64,000 bases of DNA from Sphingopyxis italica (GCF_011926545.1 NZ_JAATIT010000003.1:248001-312000), one strand, 5' to 3'. Shown: positions 8,637 through 17,771, counted from the first letter of the stretch. Numbers and translations: made by a program. Notes: generated by a model from the sequence alone, not told the origin.

Positions 8637-8768
8637 CTAAAAGCCGCACATGATCGCGAAGTTGGCAAGCCAGACGACCGGCCCCTCGCCGGTCCAGAGC
8701 CACAGCCCGCCGAGCGCGATCAAGACGAAAAGCGCGAGCGCGATCCAGTCCTGCCGCGCGAGCCTCAT
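8637..8768 (-). CDS. 43-residue membrane peptide coupled to the MFS gene
   Basis: A short reading frame read directly from the sequence: MRLARQDWIALALFVLIALG and on to a C-terminus ending FAIMCGF. Its ATG at 8768 overlaps the TGA of the MFS gene as ATGA, so translation is likely coupled. Residues ~8-25 form a hydrophobic helix; a second weaker hydrophobic stretch follows (VVWLANFAIM). It could be an accessory subunit of the transporter, but that is inference from the coupling. Confidence 0.55.
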   Translation of the reverse strand: MRLARQDWIALALFVLIALGGLWLWTGEGPVVWLANFAIMCGF

Positions 8769-9982
8769 GCGGGTTGCAGCCGTTTGACCGGCGCGTCGGC
8801 GATCGGCAAGTGGACGAGCCCCGCGAACAGCCCGAGCGCGATCGAGAAGCCCCAGGCGATATTATAGCTGCCCGTCGCGTCGAAGATCAGCCCCGCCATC
8901 CATGCGCCGAAAAAGCTGCCGAGCTGATGGCTCAAAAACACGATGCCATAGAGCATCGAGAGATAGCGAATGCCGAAGATGCGGCCGACGATGCCGCTGG
9001 TCAGCGGCACGGTGCCGAGCCACAGGAACCCCATCGCGCCTGCGAATACCAGCGCGCTCGCGTGGCTGAGCGGCACGAACAGGAACAGCGCGATCACCGC
9101 CGAGCGCGCGGTATAGAGCGCCGACAGCACATATTTCTGACGCAGCAGGTCGCCGGCGCGGCCAAAGACGTACGAACCGAGGATGTTGAACAGACCGACG
9201 AGCGCCAGCACCTGCGCGCCGATCTCGATCCCCAGCCCCTTGTCGTCGAGATAGGCGGGGAGATGCGTCGCGATGAAGGCGATATGGAAGCCGCAGACGA
9301 AGAAGCCCGCGTTGAGCAGCCAGTAGCCGCGATGCACCGAGGCTTCACGGAGCGCCTCGCGCGCGCTCTGCTCCTCGGCCTGCAGTGTCCCGGGCGTGTC
9401 GGTGCGCCCCGCAACACCGATCGCGAGCAGACCGCACAGCGCGACGAGCCCGGCCATTATCCAGAGCGTCTGGTGATAGCCGACGTCGCCAAGCAGCATC
9501 GACGCGAGCGGCACGACGAGGAACTGGCCGAGCGAGCCGCCCGCGGTGACGATGCCGAAAGCGCCGCTGCGTTTTTCGGCGCTGACGACGCGCCCGACCG
9601 CGCCGAGCACGACGACGAAGGTCGTCGCCGACTGCGCCATGCCGATGAAAATACCGAAGCTGATATGCAGCCCGATCGCATCGGTTGCCAAGGCGGCGCC
9701 GATCAGCCCGAGCGCATAGAGCAGCGCGCCCGCCAGCACGACGCGCCCCGCGCCATGCTTGTCGGCGATCGCGCCGACGAACGGCTGGACGAGCCCGAAG
9801 AGCAGATTCTGGAGCGCCATCGCGAGCCCGAAGTCGGAACGGCTGATCCCGATATCGACGCTCATCTGCGGAAGGAACAACCCGAACGACTGGCGCACGC
9901 CCATCGCCAGCGTGACGATGAAGGCCGCGCAGGCGATGACGATCCACGGACGTTTCATGGGGGAGAGGGCGGGGGAGCTCAT
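8765..9982 (-). CDS. MFS transporter
   Basis: 405 residues from the ATG at 9982 (alternatives: 9958 giving MKRPWIV, and a GTG at 10018). Twelve hydrophobic segments are visible, with the MFS loop GAIADKHGAGRVV after helix 2 and a related GRAGDLLRQKYV in the second half. It resembles the oxalate/formate antiporter or monocarboxylate branch (MGVRQSFGLFLPQMS). The substrate cannot be inferred. The ATGA overlap with the downstream 43-residue peptide suggests a two-gene unit. Confidence 0.85.
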   Translation of the reverse strand: MSSPALSPMKRPWIVIACAAFIVTLAMGVRQSFGLFLPQMSVDIGISRSDFGLAMALQNLLFGLVQPFVGAIADKHGAGRVVLAGALLYALGLIGAALATDAIGLHISFGIFIGMAQSATTFVVVLGAVGRVVSAEKRSGAFGIVTAGGSLGQFLVVPLASMLLGDVGYHQTLWIMAGLVALCGLLAIGVAGRTDTPGTLQAEEQSAREALREASVHRGYWLLNAGFFVCGFHIAFIATHLPAYLDDKGLGIEIGAQVLALVGLFNILGSYVFGRAGDLLRQKYVLSALYTARSAVIALFLFVPLSHASALVFAGAMGFLWLGTVPLTSGIVGRIFGIRYLSMLYGIVFLSHQLGSFFGAWMAGLIFDATGSYNIAWGFSIALGLFAGLVHLPIADAPVKRLQPA

Positions 9983-10052
9983 ACTCGTGCCGATGCGCCT
10001 CGCGCCCGTTTGCGTCAAGCGAGCTTGGCTATCGCGGCCCCTACGCCTCCTT

Positions 10053-10130
10053 CGTCATCCCGGGCTTGACCCGGGATCCGCCTGTCTTGACGCGGAAGAA
10101 GGCAGGCCCCGGATCAAGTCCGGGGTGACG
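10053..10130. repeat. REP-like palindromic repeat
   Basis: CGTCATCCCGGGCTTGACCC pairs with the GGATCAAGTCCGGGGTGACG end. This inverted repeat of the familiar CGTCATCCCGG type lies in the divergent gap between the MFS gene and cobT. Confidence 0.8.
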
Positions 10131-10179
10131 ATTGGAGTAGCCCTTTCTTCATTCCGAAAAGCTGGTTAGAGCCGACTCG

Positions 10180-12003
10180 ATGTCCGCTTCCTCTCCCCTC
10201 GACGATTTCAAGGCCGCGCTGTCGAGCGTCGCGCGCGCGGTGACGCGCGATGCCGAGGTCGAGGTCGGCTTTACCGCCGACGCGCCCGCGCAGGTCGGCA
10301 AGGCGATCAAGGTGCCGACCCCGTCGCGCACCCTGCCCGCCGACCAGGTCGCCGAAGCGCGCGGCTTTGCCGACTCCTATGCTTTGCGCATGAAGCACCA
10401 CAGTGAGAAATTGCACACCGCGGCGCGCCCTGCCGAACCGATCGCCGCCGCGGCGTTCGACGCGATGGAGCGCGCGCGGATCGAGGCATTGGGCGCGCGC
10501 CATATGGACGGGATGCGCGGCAATCTGGCGGCGAGCCTCCAGATGCGGATGCGCAGCGACCCGATCAGCCGCGCGCAAAATCGCGAGGATGTACCGATTT
10601 CGAGCGCGCTCGAGCTGATGCTGCGCGAGGCACTGACCGGCGAGCAGGCGCCGCAGGGGACCGAGACCGGCCTGTCGCTGGTGCGTGAGTGGATCACGGG
10701 CGAAGCGGGCGGAGACTTGACCGCGCTGTCGATGCTGCTCGACGATCAGGCCGCCTTCGCCGATACCGCGAAGCTCGCGCTCCGTCACCTCGACCTCATC
10801 CACAGCGACGAGCCGCTGGAAGAAGGCGCCGAAGACGGCGGCGAGCAGGACGAGACCGAGGCCGAAGAAAGCCAGGAAGAGCAGGAAAGCGAAGACGGCG
10901 GCGCCGGCGAGAGTCAGGTCGATGCGCGCGCCGAAATGGCGGGCGACCAGGCCGACGATGGCGACAGCGATCCCGACGCGCAGGAAATGGAAGCCGACGG
11001 CGAGCCCGAAATGGGCGGCGAAGGCGACGAAGGCATGCTGCCCGTGCGGCCCAACCGCCTGCCGAGCGACATTCCCGATTTCAACTATCTGCGCTTCACC
11101 GAAAAGCATGACGAGATCATCCTCGCCACCGAGCTGTGCGATGCCGACGAGCTGACGCGGCTGCGCGCCTATCTCGACCAGCAGATGGCGCATCTGCAAG
11201 GCGCGGTGACCAAGCTCGCGAACCGGCTCCAGCGCCGCCTGATGGCGCAGCAGAACCGCGCGTGGGATTTCGATCAGGAGGAAGGCCAGCTCGACGCGGC
11301 GCGGCTCGCGCGCGTCATCGTCTCGCCCGGCCAGTCGCTCTCCTACAAGATCGAGCGCGATACCGACTTTCGCGACACCGTCGTCACCTTGCTGATCGAC
11401 AATTCGGGATCGATGCGCGGGCGGCCGATCAGCATCGCCGCGATCAGCGCCGACATCCTCGCGCGCACGCTCGAACGCTGCGGTGTGAAAACCGAAATCC
11501 TCGGCTTCACGACGCGGACGTGGAAGGGCGGGCAGAGCCGCGAGGACTGGCTCGCCGCCGGCCGCCCCGCGCACCCCGGCCGCCTCAACGACCTCCGGCA
11601 CATCATCTACAAGCCCGCGGACGAACCCTATCGCCGCGCGCGCAAGTCGCTCGGCCTGATGATGCGCGAGGGGCTGCTCAAGGAAAATATCGACGGCGAG
11701 GCGCTGATGTGGGCGCATCAGCGGATCATCAGCCGCCCCGAGGAACGCCGCATCCTGATGGTGATCAGCGACGGCGCGCCGGTCGACGACAGCACGCTGT
11801 CGGTCAACCACGGCGCCTATCTCGACCAGCATCTGCGCCAGGTGATCGACTGGATCGAGAACCGCTCGCCGGTCGAGCTATGCGCGATCGGCATCGGCCA
11901 CGACGTGACGCGATACTACAGCCGCGCGGTGACGATCATGGACGCCGAGCAATTGGGCGGCACGATGGTCGAGCAGTTGGCGGGGCTGTTCGACGTGGAT
12001 TGA
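10180..12003 (+). CDS. cobT: CobT-like cobaltochelatase subunit
   Basis: 607 residues. The N-terminal region is helical; residues ~210-287 are a highly acidic low-complexity linker (Glu/Asp/Gly runs); the C-terminal third is a von Willebrand A-type domain with the MIDAS motif DNSGSMRG starting at Asp407, then [10 protein letters not shown] and IGIGHDV. This is the normal CobT layout. With CobS it forms the chaperone-like AAA+ complex that drives CobN. A REP-like repeat separates it from the divergent MFS gene, so cobT probably has its own promoter. Confidence 0.9.
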   Translation: MSASSPLDDFKAALSSVARAVTRDAEVEVGFTADAPAQVGKAIKVPTPSRTLPADQVAEARGFADSYALRMKHHSEKLHTAARPAEPIAAAAFDAMERARIEALGARHMDGMRGNLAASLQMRMRSDPISRAQNREDVPISSALELMLREALTGEQAPQGTETGLSLVREWITGEAGGDLTALSMLLDDQAAFADTAKLALRHLDLIHSDEPLEEGAEDGGEQDETEAEESQEEQESEDGGAGESQVDARAEMAGDQADDGDSDPDAQEMEADGEPEMGGEGDEGMLPVRPNRLPSDIPDFNYLRFTEKHDEIILATELCDADELTRLRAYLDQQMAHLQGAVTKLANRLQRRLMAQQNRAWDFDQEEGQLDAARLARVIVSPGQSLSYKIERDTDFRDTVVTLLIDNSGSMRGRPISIAAISADILARTLERCGVKTEILGFTTRTWKGGQSREDWLAAGRPAHPGRLNDLRHIIYKPADEPYRRARKSLGLMMREGLLKENIDGEALMWAHQRIISRPEERRILMVISDGAPVDDSTLSVNHGAYLDQHLRQVIDWIENRSPVELCAIGIGHDVTRYYSRAVTIMDAEQLGGTMVEQLAGLFDVD

Positions 12004-12237
12004 CGCATCTTCCCCGCGGCGGGGACGATCGAGAGCGGGATGATCTTGAATCGATCCATTCCGTCATTGGAATAGCGGCTATTGCGATAACAGGCGCAAA
12101 GAACCCCAAGTCAGCGCCGCATGAAAACCGCTTTCCTACAAAATATCGCCATGCTTTAAGCTATCGGATGACCGCCATCGCGGCCCTCACTCCCCGCGGC
12201 CGCAGGGCCATCCTCGCGGCACCGCCGTCGCTGCGAC
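12004..12237. other. Non-coding stretch after cobT
   Basis: No gene is visible. A short TCCCC/GGGGA stem at 12011-12025 just after the cobT stop may be a weak terminator without a T-run. The 11-mer TCCTACAAAAT at 12134-12144 recurs on the other strand at 62385-62395, which may mark the far end of the element shared with the argG upstream region. Confidence 0.5.
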
Positions 12238-12279
12238 GGGTATTATTATACCCGAGGGGAATGACAAGTTTGACAACTT
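12238..12279 (+). repeat. Conserved 42-bp leader element, copy A (upstream of acetolactate synthase)
   Basis: GGGTATTATTATACCC (inverted arms GGGTAT/ATACCC) followed by GAGGGGAATGACAAGTT and TGACAACTT, which are near-repeats of 9 bp; AAGTT-TGAC-AACTT is also an inverted repeat. The reverse complement of 62274-62315 matches at 40 of 42 positions. In both places the element points toward the downstream gene. Between it and the ATG at 12443 there is another hairpin (12401-12409 with 12415-12425). Confidence 0.8.
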
Positions 12280-12442
12280 GGCTCCGCGTGACAACCCCTT
12301 CCCCTCCCGTTACAAACTCTCCTCGTGCAGCAGGGACTCGCGGCCTATGACGAGCGCCGCTGCAACGGATATATGCTGAAGGGTCGCCGGCATGACGTGG
12401 AGCCGCACCGGTGTGGTGCGCGGCTGAGGGGGCGACTGTAGC

Positions 12443-14089
12443 ATGAAAAAAGCATCCGACCTGTTCATCGAATGCCTGGAGGAAGAAGGCGTCGAATATA
12501 TTTTCGGCGTTCCGGGCGAAGAAAATCTCGATTTTCTCGACAGCCTGTCGCGCTCGAAGACGATCAAGCTGATCCTGACGCGCCACGAACAGGGCGCGGG
12601 GTTCATGGCCGCCACCTATGGCCGCCACACGGGCAAGACCGGCGTCTGCCTCGCGACACTGGGGCCCGGCGCGACCAACTTCGTCACCGCCGCCGCTTAC
12701 GCCCAGCTTGGCGGGATGCCGATGATGATGATCACCGGGCAAAAGCCGATCAAGAAGTCGAAGCAGGGCCGCTTCCAGATCCTCGACGTCGTCGCGATGA
12801 TGGGGCCGATCACCAAATATACGCACCAGATGGCGTCGTCGGACAATATCCCGAGCCGCGTGCGCGAGGCGTTCCGCCTCGCCGAGGAGGAAAAGCCCGG
12901 GGCCGTCCATATCGAGCTGCCCGAGGATATCGCCGACGAGCATACCGATTCGACGCCGCTGAAGCGCAGCCATTCGCGTCGGCCGACCGCCGATGTGAAG
13001 TCGATCCGCGAGGCAGTGAAGGCGCTTGAGGAAGCGACCTCGCCCGTGCTCGTCATCGGCGCCGGCGCCAATCGCACGATGACCGGCCGCATGCTGTTGC
13101 AGTTCATCGAAAAGACCGGAATTCCGTTTCTCACGACGCAACTCGGCAAGGGCGTGATCGACGAGCGGCATCCGAAATTTTTGGGCTGCGCGGCGCTGTC
13201 ATCGGGTGATTTCGTCCATCGCGCGGTCGAGGCGTCGGACTGTATCGTCAACCTCGGCCATGACGTGATCGAGAAACCGCCCTTCTTCATGCAGCGCGGC
13301 GGGCCGACCGTGATCCATATGTCGAACAAGACCGCCGAGGTCGATCCCGTCTATTTCCCGAATATCGAGGTGATCGGCGACATCGCCAATGCCGTGTGGC
13401 AGATGAAGGAGGATATCGTTCCCAACAGCGGGTGGAAGTTCGATCACCTGCTCGCCTATCGCCAGGGCGAGGTCGCGCATACCGCGCCGCTCGCCAAGGA
13501 TGAGCGCTTCCCGATCTTCCCGCCTTATGCGGTGCAGCAAATCCGCGACGCGATGCCCGACGACGGGATCATCTGCCTCGACAATGGCGTCTACAAGATA
13601 TGGTTCGCGCGCGGCTATACCGCCTATCGCCCGAACACCGTGCTGCTCGACAATGCGCTCGCGACGATGGGCGCGGGCCTGCCGTCGGCGATGATGTCGG
13701 CGATGGTCTATCCGGGGCGCAAGGTCATGGCGATCTGCGGCGACGGCGGCTTTATGATGAACAGCCAGGAGATGGAGACCGCGGTGCGCCTCGGGCTCAA
13801 CATCACCGTGCTGATCCTCAACGACAACAGCTATGGCATGATCCGCTGGAAACAGGCGAACATGGGCTTCAAGGATTGGGGGCTGACCTATGGCAACCCC
13901 GATTTCGTCAAATATGCCGAAAGCTATGGCGCACACGGTCACCGCGTCGAGAGCGCGGCGCATTTGAAGGAACTTCTGGCGCACACGCGCGATACTCCGG
14001 GTGTGCATCTGATCGATTGCCCGGTCGACTATTCGGAAAATGACCAAATTTTGAACAACGACATCAAGAGATTGTCGAAGGAGTTGTAG
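12443..14089 (+). CDS. Acetolactate synthase large-subunit-like TPP enzyme
   Basis: 548 residues with the three domains of thiamine-diphosphate enzymes. The Pyr domain carries the catalytic Glu49 in RHEQGAGFMA; the central domain is FAD-type; the PP domain has G433DGGFMMNSQEM and then LILNDNSYGMI for Mg-TPP. No small regulatory subunit follows and the sequence resembles the catabolic AlsS type, so it probably condenses two pyruvates to acetolactate. Other TPP carboligase reactions are possible. It precedes an aldehyde dehydrogenase. SD-like GAGGGGG lies ~10 nt before the ATG. The leader carries the conserved 42-bp element also found at argG. Confidence 0.8.
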   Translation: MKKASDLFIECLEEEGVEYIFGVPGEENLDFLDSLSRSKTIKLILTRHEQGAGFMAATYGRHTGKTGVCLATLGPGATNFVTAAAYAQLGGMPMMMITGQKPIKKSKQGRFQILDVVAMMGPITKYTHQMASSDNIPSRVREAFRLAEEEKPGAVHIELPEDIADEHTDSTPLKRSHSRRPTADVKSIREAVKALEEATSPVLVIGAGANRTMTGRMLLQFIEKTGIPFLTTQLGKGVIDERHPKFLGCAALSSGDFVHRAVEASDCIVNLGHDVIEKPPFFMQRGGPTVIHMSNKTAEVDPVYFPNIEVIGDIANAVWQMKEDIVPNSGWKFDHLLAYRQGEVAHTAPLAKDERFPIFPPYAVQQIRDAMPDDGIICLDNGVYKIWFARGYTAYRPNTVLLDNALATMGAGLPSAMMSAMVYPGRKVMAICGDGGFMMNSQEMETAVRLGLNITVLILNDNSYGMIRWKQANMGFKDWGLTYGNPDFVKYAESYGAHGHRVESAAHLKELLAHTRDTPGVHLIDCPVDYSENDQILNNDIKRLSKEL

Positions 14090-14113
14090 AGATATTCCGC
14101 GACCGGTTTTTCT

Positions 14114-14181
14114 TGTCATCCCCGCGAAAGCGGGGACCAGGAGCGGAATGGACAAGGATCGCAGTTCATGCGGGGATGACA
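14114..14181. repeat. REP-like palindromic repeat
   Basis: TGTCATCCCCGCGAAAGCGG at one end and CGGGGATGACA at the other, between the acetolactate synthase and aldehyde dehydrogenase genes. The inner CCCCGC-GAAA-GCGGGG hairpin could attenuate read-through. Confidence 0.8.
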
Positions 14182-14207
14182 ATGTTTGAGAGTGTTGGAG
14201 AATAGTT

Positions 14208-15641
14208 GTGAAACTCAAAGACGTCTATCCGCTCTACCTCAACAACAAGGCGGTGCAGCCGAACACCGACCTCGATGTGATCGACAAGTTCACGGGCGAG
14301 GTCGCGTTCCGGACCGCGCTCGCGACCCCCGACGTCATCGACGAAGCGATCGCAGGCGCCGTGCGCGCCGCCGAGCCGATGGCGCGGCTGGCGAGTTTCG
14401 AGAAGCGCGATGTGCTCACCCATTGCGTGACCCGTTTCCAAGAGCGTTTCGACGAACTCGCTTATGCGCTGTGCGTCGAGGCGGGCAAACCGATCGCCGA
14501 CAGCGAGGGCGAGGTCACGCGCCTGATCGACACCTTCCGCATCGCCGCCGAGGAAGCGACGCGCAATTATGGCGAGGTCCAGCCGCTCGACATTTCGGCG
14601 CGCGCGAAAGGCTATATGGGGATGTGGAAGCGCGTGCCGATCGGGCCGTGCAGCTTCATCTCGCCGTTCAACTTCCCCCTCAACCTCGCCGCGCACAAGA
14701 TCGCGCCCGCGATCGCGATCGGCTGTCCGTTCGTGATGAAGCCCGCGTCGCTGACGCCGCTCGGCGCGATCATCATGGGCGAGGTGCTCGCCGAATGCGA
14801 CATCTTGCCCGAGGGCGCGTTCAGCATCCTGCCCGCGACCCGCGCCGGTGCCGACCTGTTCACCACCGATGAACGGCTGAAGCTGCTCAGCTTCACCGGT
14901 TCGCCTGGCGTCGGCTGGGATTTGAAGGCGAAGGCGGGCAAGAAGAAGGTCGTGCTCGAACTAGGCGGCAACGCGGCGGTGATCGTCGACAAGGACGCCG
15001 ACCTCGACCATGCGCTCGCGCGCATCATCTTCGGCGCTTTCTATCAGTCGGGCCAGTCGTGCATCGGGGTCCAGCGGATCATCATCCACGCCGATATTTA
15101 CGACAAATTCCGTGCCATGCTCGTCGAAAAAACGAAGACGCTGGTCGCGGGCGATCCCAAGGACCGCAAAACCTTCATCGGCCCGATGATCTCCGAAAAG
15201 GAGGCCGCACGGCTGGATGGGTGGATCGCGGAAGCGGTCGCGAATGGCGCGAAGCTGCTCGTCGGCGGCAAGCGCGAGGGTGCGATGCTCGAAGCGACCT
15301 TGCTCGAAGAGGTGGACCGCGGCGCCAGGGCCTATCGCGAGGAAGCGTTCGGCCCGGTCGCGATCCTCTCGAAATTCACCGACTGGGATCAAGCGCTTGC
15401 CGAGGTCAACGACAGCAAATTCGGACTGCAAGCCGGGCTCTTCACGCGCGACATCCACAAAGTGCTCGATGCTTGGGACCATCTCGACGTCGGAGGCATC
15501 GTCGTCAACGACGTCTCCTCCTACCGCGTCGACAATATGCCCTATGGCGGGGTCAAGGACAGCGGCCTCGGCCGCGAAGGCATCCGCTTTGCCATGGAAG
15601 ATATGAGCGAAATCAGGAATTTGGTGATTCGGCGAACCTGA
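14208..15641 (+). CDS. Aldehyde dehydrogenase (NAD(P)-dependent)
   Basis: 477 residues, full length for the ALDH superfamily. Active-site motifs: LELGG with Glu251 and GQSCIGVQR with Cys285; cofactor segment FTGSPGVGWDLK; SPFNFPLN near residue 150. It oxidises an aldehyde to the acid; substrate not evident, though the sequence is nearer to lactaldehyde/glyceraldehyde-3-phosphate-type ALDHs than to betaine aldehyde ones. It follows the acetolactate synthase gene by 118 bp, with a REP-like repeat between them, so co-transcription is possible but not certain. Confidence 0.85.
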   Translation: MKLKDVYPLYLNNKAVQPNTDLDVIDKFTGEVAFRTALATPDVIDEAIAGAVRAAEPMARLASFEKRDVLTHCVTRFQERFDELAYALCVEAGKPIADSEGEVTRLIDTFRIAAEEATRNYGEVQPLDISARAKGYMGMWKRVPIGPCSFISPFNFPLNLAAHKIAPAIAIGCPFVMKPASLTPLGAIIMGEVLAECDILPEGAFSILPATRAGADLFTTDERLKLLSFTGSPGVGWDLKAKAGKKKVVLELGGNAAVIVDKDADLDHALARIIFGAFYQSGQSCIGVQRIIIHADIYDKFRAMLVEKTKTLVAGDPKDRKTFIGPMISEKEAARLDGWIAEAVANGAKLLVGGKREGAMLEATLLEEVDRGARAYREEAFGPVAILSKFTDWDQALAEVNDSKFGLQAGLFTRDIHKVLDAWDHLDVGGIVVNDVSSYRVDNMPYGGVKDSGLGREGIRFAMEDMSEIRNLVIRRT

Positions 15642-15693
15642 TTGGATCATAGTTAACCGGATATGTGTCAAATAGGCAACGTCACCAAAGCGC

Positions 15694-15727
15694 CTTCAAA
15701 CTTTCTTCAAACTGTCGCGAGTTTGAA
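15694..15727 (+). promoter_or_regulatory. 11-bp direct repeats and inverted repeat upstream of the plcP-like gene
   Basis: CTTCAAACTTT (15694-15704) is followed directly by CTTCAAACTGT (15705-15715), an 11-bp direct repeat. The second unit also forms an inverted repeat TTCAAACT (15706-15713)/AGTTTGAA (15720-15727). Tandem 11-bp units are the architecture bound by PhoB/OmpR-family response regulators. The sequence is not the classical CTGTCAT pho box, so the assignment is open. Confidence 0.4.
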
Positions 15728-15791
15728 TCGCCCGTTGTAACAAAACTCCTGTCTAGGCCGTGGGCAGCCAAAGCTGTTTACGGAGCACGAC

Positions 15792-16664
15792 ATGGCCTCG
15801 ATTTCGACCCTGCCGATCCCCGCCCGGTTTCCCGATCCCTTCACCACCGACCCGCATATCCCCGAACGCGTGATCGGCGAGCGGCGCAGCTATCGCGCGG
15901 TGTGGGTCAGCGACATCCACCTTGGCACGCGCGGCTGCAACGCCGCGATGCTGATCGACTTTTTCGACCATGTCGATTGCGAGACGCTTTACCTCGTCGG
16001 CGACATCATCGACGGCTGGCGGCTCAAGAAGCGCCATTTCTGGCCGCCCGAGCATAATGACGTCGTCTGGCGCGTGCTCAAGCGCGCGAAGCGCGGCACG
16101 CGCGTCGTCTACGTCCCGGGCAACCACGACGAAATGTGCAAGCCCTTCGACGGCTTCGATTTCGGTGGCGTCGAGATTCGCCGCGAGGCGATCCACGAGA
16201 CCGCCGACGGCCGCAAATTGCTCGTCGTCCATGGCGACGAATTCGACGCGGTGATGCTCGCGCACCGCTGGCTCGCCTTCGTCGGCGACGCCGCCTACAC
16301 CGCGCTGATGAAGTGCAATGTGGTCGTGAACCGCATCCGCAGCGCGTTCGGCCTGCCCTATTGGTCGCTGTCGATGGTCGCCAAGCACAAGGTGAAGAAC
16401 GCGGTCCAGTTCATCGGGCGCTATGAAGAAGTCGTCGCCCACGCGGCGCGCTCGCGCGGGGTCGATGGCGTCGTGTGCGGGCACATCCACAGCGCCGAGA
16501 TGCGCGAGATAGAGGGCACCGAATATTATAACGACGGCGACTGGGTCGAAGGCTGCACCGCGCTCGTCGAGCATCACGACGGGACGATGGAAATCCTCCA
16601 CTGGGCCGAAGAGGTCGCGGCGCGGAGCGCCCCGACGAAGCTCGCGCTGCCGGCCGCCGCATGA
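15792..16664 (+). CDS. Metallophosphoesterase, PlcP-like / UDP-diacylglucosamine-pyrophosphatase-like
   Basis: 290 residues. Calcineurin-type metallophosphoesterase with D41-I-H43, GD71 (VGDIIDGW), GNHDE (110-114), VHGDEFD and GHIHSAE motifs. Annotations often call it UDP-2,3-diacylglucosamine diphosphatase. However, its pairing by ATGA overlap with a GT1 glycosyltransferase matches the plcP-agt operon of other alphaproteobacteria, where PlcP is a phospholipase C that releases diacylglycerol from phospholipids during phosphate starvation. I favour PlcP by context; LpxH-like activity remains possible. Cytoplasmic or peripheral; no signal peptide. Confidence 0.75.
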   Translation: MASISTLPIPARFPDPFTTDPHIPERVIGERRSYRAVWVSDIHLGTRGCNAAMLIDFFDHVDCETLYLVGDIIDGWRLKKRHFWPPEHNDVVWRVLKRAKRGTRVVYVPGNHDEMCKPFDGFDFGGVEIRREAIHETADGRKLLVVHGDEFDAVMLAHRWLAFVGDAAYTALMKCNVVVNRIRSAFGLPYWSLSMVAKHKVKNAVQFIGRYEEVVAHAARSRGVDGVVCGHIHSAEMREIEGTEYYNDGDWVEGCTALVEHHDGTMEILHWAEEVAARSAPTKLALPAAA

Positions 16665-17710
16665 GGATATTGATCGTCACCGACGCGTGGGAGCCGCAGG
16701 TCAACGGCGTCGTCCGCACGTTGCAGGCGACGATCGGCGAGTTGCGCGCCGCAGGGCATGACGTCGGCGTTATCTCGCCCGACCTCTTTCGATCGACCCC
16801 CTGCCCCTCCTATCCCGAGATTCGCCTCGCCTTCGCCGGGCGGCGCGCGGTCGGGCGCCGTATCCGCGCCTTTGCCCCGCAGGCGATCCATATTTCGACC
16901 GAAGGTCCGCTCGGGCTCGCCGCGCGGCGCTGGTGTCTTCGGAACGGCTTTCCGTTCACGACCGCCTATCACACGCGCTTCCCCGAATATGTCGCGGCGC
17001 GGCTGCCCATTTCGCCCGCGTTCGTCTGGCGCTTCATCCGCTGGTTCCACCGCCCCGCGCGGCACATCATGGTCGCGACGCGCAGCCTCGCGCGCGAACT
17101 CGCCGATCAGGGCCTCGGCCAGACGATGATGTGGGAGCGCGGCGTCGATCATGCGCTGTTCCGTCCGGACCGCGCGCCGCATCCAGCCTATGCCGGGCTG
17201 GCACGGCCGATCCAGCTTTATGTCGGCCGCGTCGCGGTCGAGAAGAATATCGGGGCCTTCCTCGACTGCGATCGGCCCGGCACCAAGGTCATTGTCGGCG
17301 ATGGTCCCGCACTCGCCCAGTTCAAGGCACGACATCCCGATGTCCTGTTCGTCGGCAAGCTCGGCGGCGAAATGCTCGCCGCGGCCTATTCGGGCGCCGA
17401 CATATTCGTCTTTCCCAGCCGCACCGACACCTTCGGATTGGTGGTGATCGAGGCGCTGAGTTGCGGGACTCCTGTCGCAGCCTATCCAGTGCCCGGCCCC
17501 GGCGACATCGTGCGCGAGGGAGCCGGCGCGCTCGACGAGGACCTCGGCCGCGCGATCGACGCCGCGCTGACGTGCGACCGGGATGACGCCGCGGCGCTCG
17601 GCGCACGCTATAGCTGGCCCAATTGCACCGCGCAGTTCGTGAAGGCGCTGACATTCCTGCCGACGGAACCCACGGTCGACGCCGCAGCCGCCGTGCCGCG
17701 GCTCGCCTAG
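16661..17710 (+). CDS. Group 1 glycosyltransferase (Agt/MgtA-like)
   Basis: 349 residues of GT-B fold, glycosyltransferase family 4 type. It has the N-terminal DAWEPQVNGVVRTLQ motif typical of GDP-mannose-dependent glycolipid transferases, and the C-terminal donor site SRTDTFGLVVIEALSCGTPV. The start overlaps the preceding stop as ATGA, so the two are translated together. If the partner is PlcP, this enzyme would glycosylate the released diacylglycerol to make phosphorus-free membrane lipids. A mannosyl transferase for another lipid is the alternative. Confidence 0.8.
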   Translation: MRILIVTDAWEPQVNGVVRTLQATIGELRAAGHDVGVISPDLFRSTPCPSYPEIRLAFAGRRAVGRRIRAFAPQAIHISTEGPLGLAARRWCLRNGFPFTTAYHTRFPEYVAARLPISPAFVWRFIRWFHRPARHIMVATRSLARELADQGLGQTMMWERGVDHALFRPDRAPHPAYAGLARPIQLYVGRVAVEKNIGAFLDCDRPGTKVIVGDGPALAQFKARHPDVLFVGKLGGEMLAAAYSGADIFVFPSRTDTFGLVVIEALSCGTPVAAYPVPGPGDIVREGAGALDEDLGRAIDAALTCDRDDAAALGARYSWPNCTAQFVKALTFLPTEPTVDAAAAVPRLA

Positions 17711-17722
17711 GTGGCGGACGGC

Positions 17723-17749
17723 AGGAAGCCGGCGGAAGCCGCCCTTCCT
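17723..17749. terminator. Hairpin between convergent glycosyltransferase and TonB receptor genes
   Basis: AGGAAG (17723-17728) pairs with CTTCCT (17744-17749), and GGCGG (17731-17735) with CCGCC (17739-17743), loop AAG. A TTCCTTTCCTC stretch follows in the plus direction. Likely bidirectional terminator. Confidence 0.5.
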
Positions 17750-17771
17750 TTCCTCGTCATCCCTCCCCGGC

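Noticed and set aside
8774-10069. 431-codon plus-strand frame opposite the MFS gene
   Set aside because: The minus strand encodes twelve membrane helices; the plus frame is Glu/Arg/Asp-rich, the usual mirror of a hydrophobic protein.
10114-11832. 572-codon minus-strand frame opposite cobT
   Set aside because: Shadow of cobT; no family motifs, while cobT shows a MIDAS motif and the usual acidic linker.
15665-15686. Classical pho box (CTGTCAT repeats) upstream of the plcP-like gene
   Set aside because: TGTCA and CGTCA occur 14 bp apart, not 11, so the classical spacing is not met; only the CTTCAAACTTT/CTTCAAACTGT repeat has the right period.
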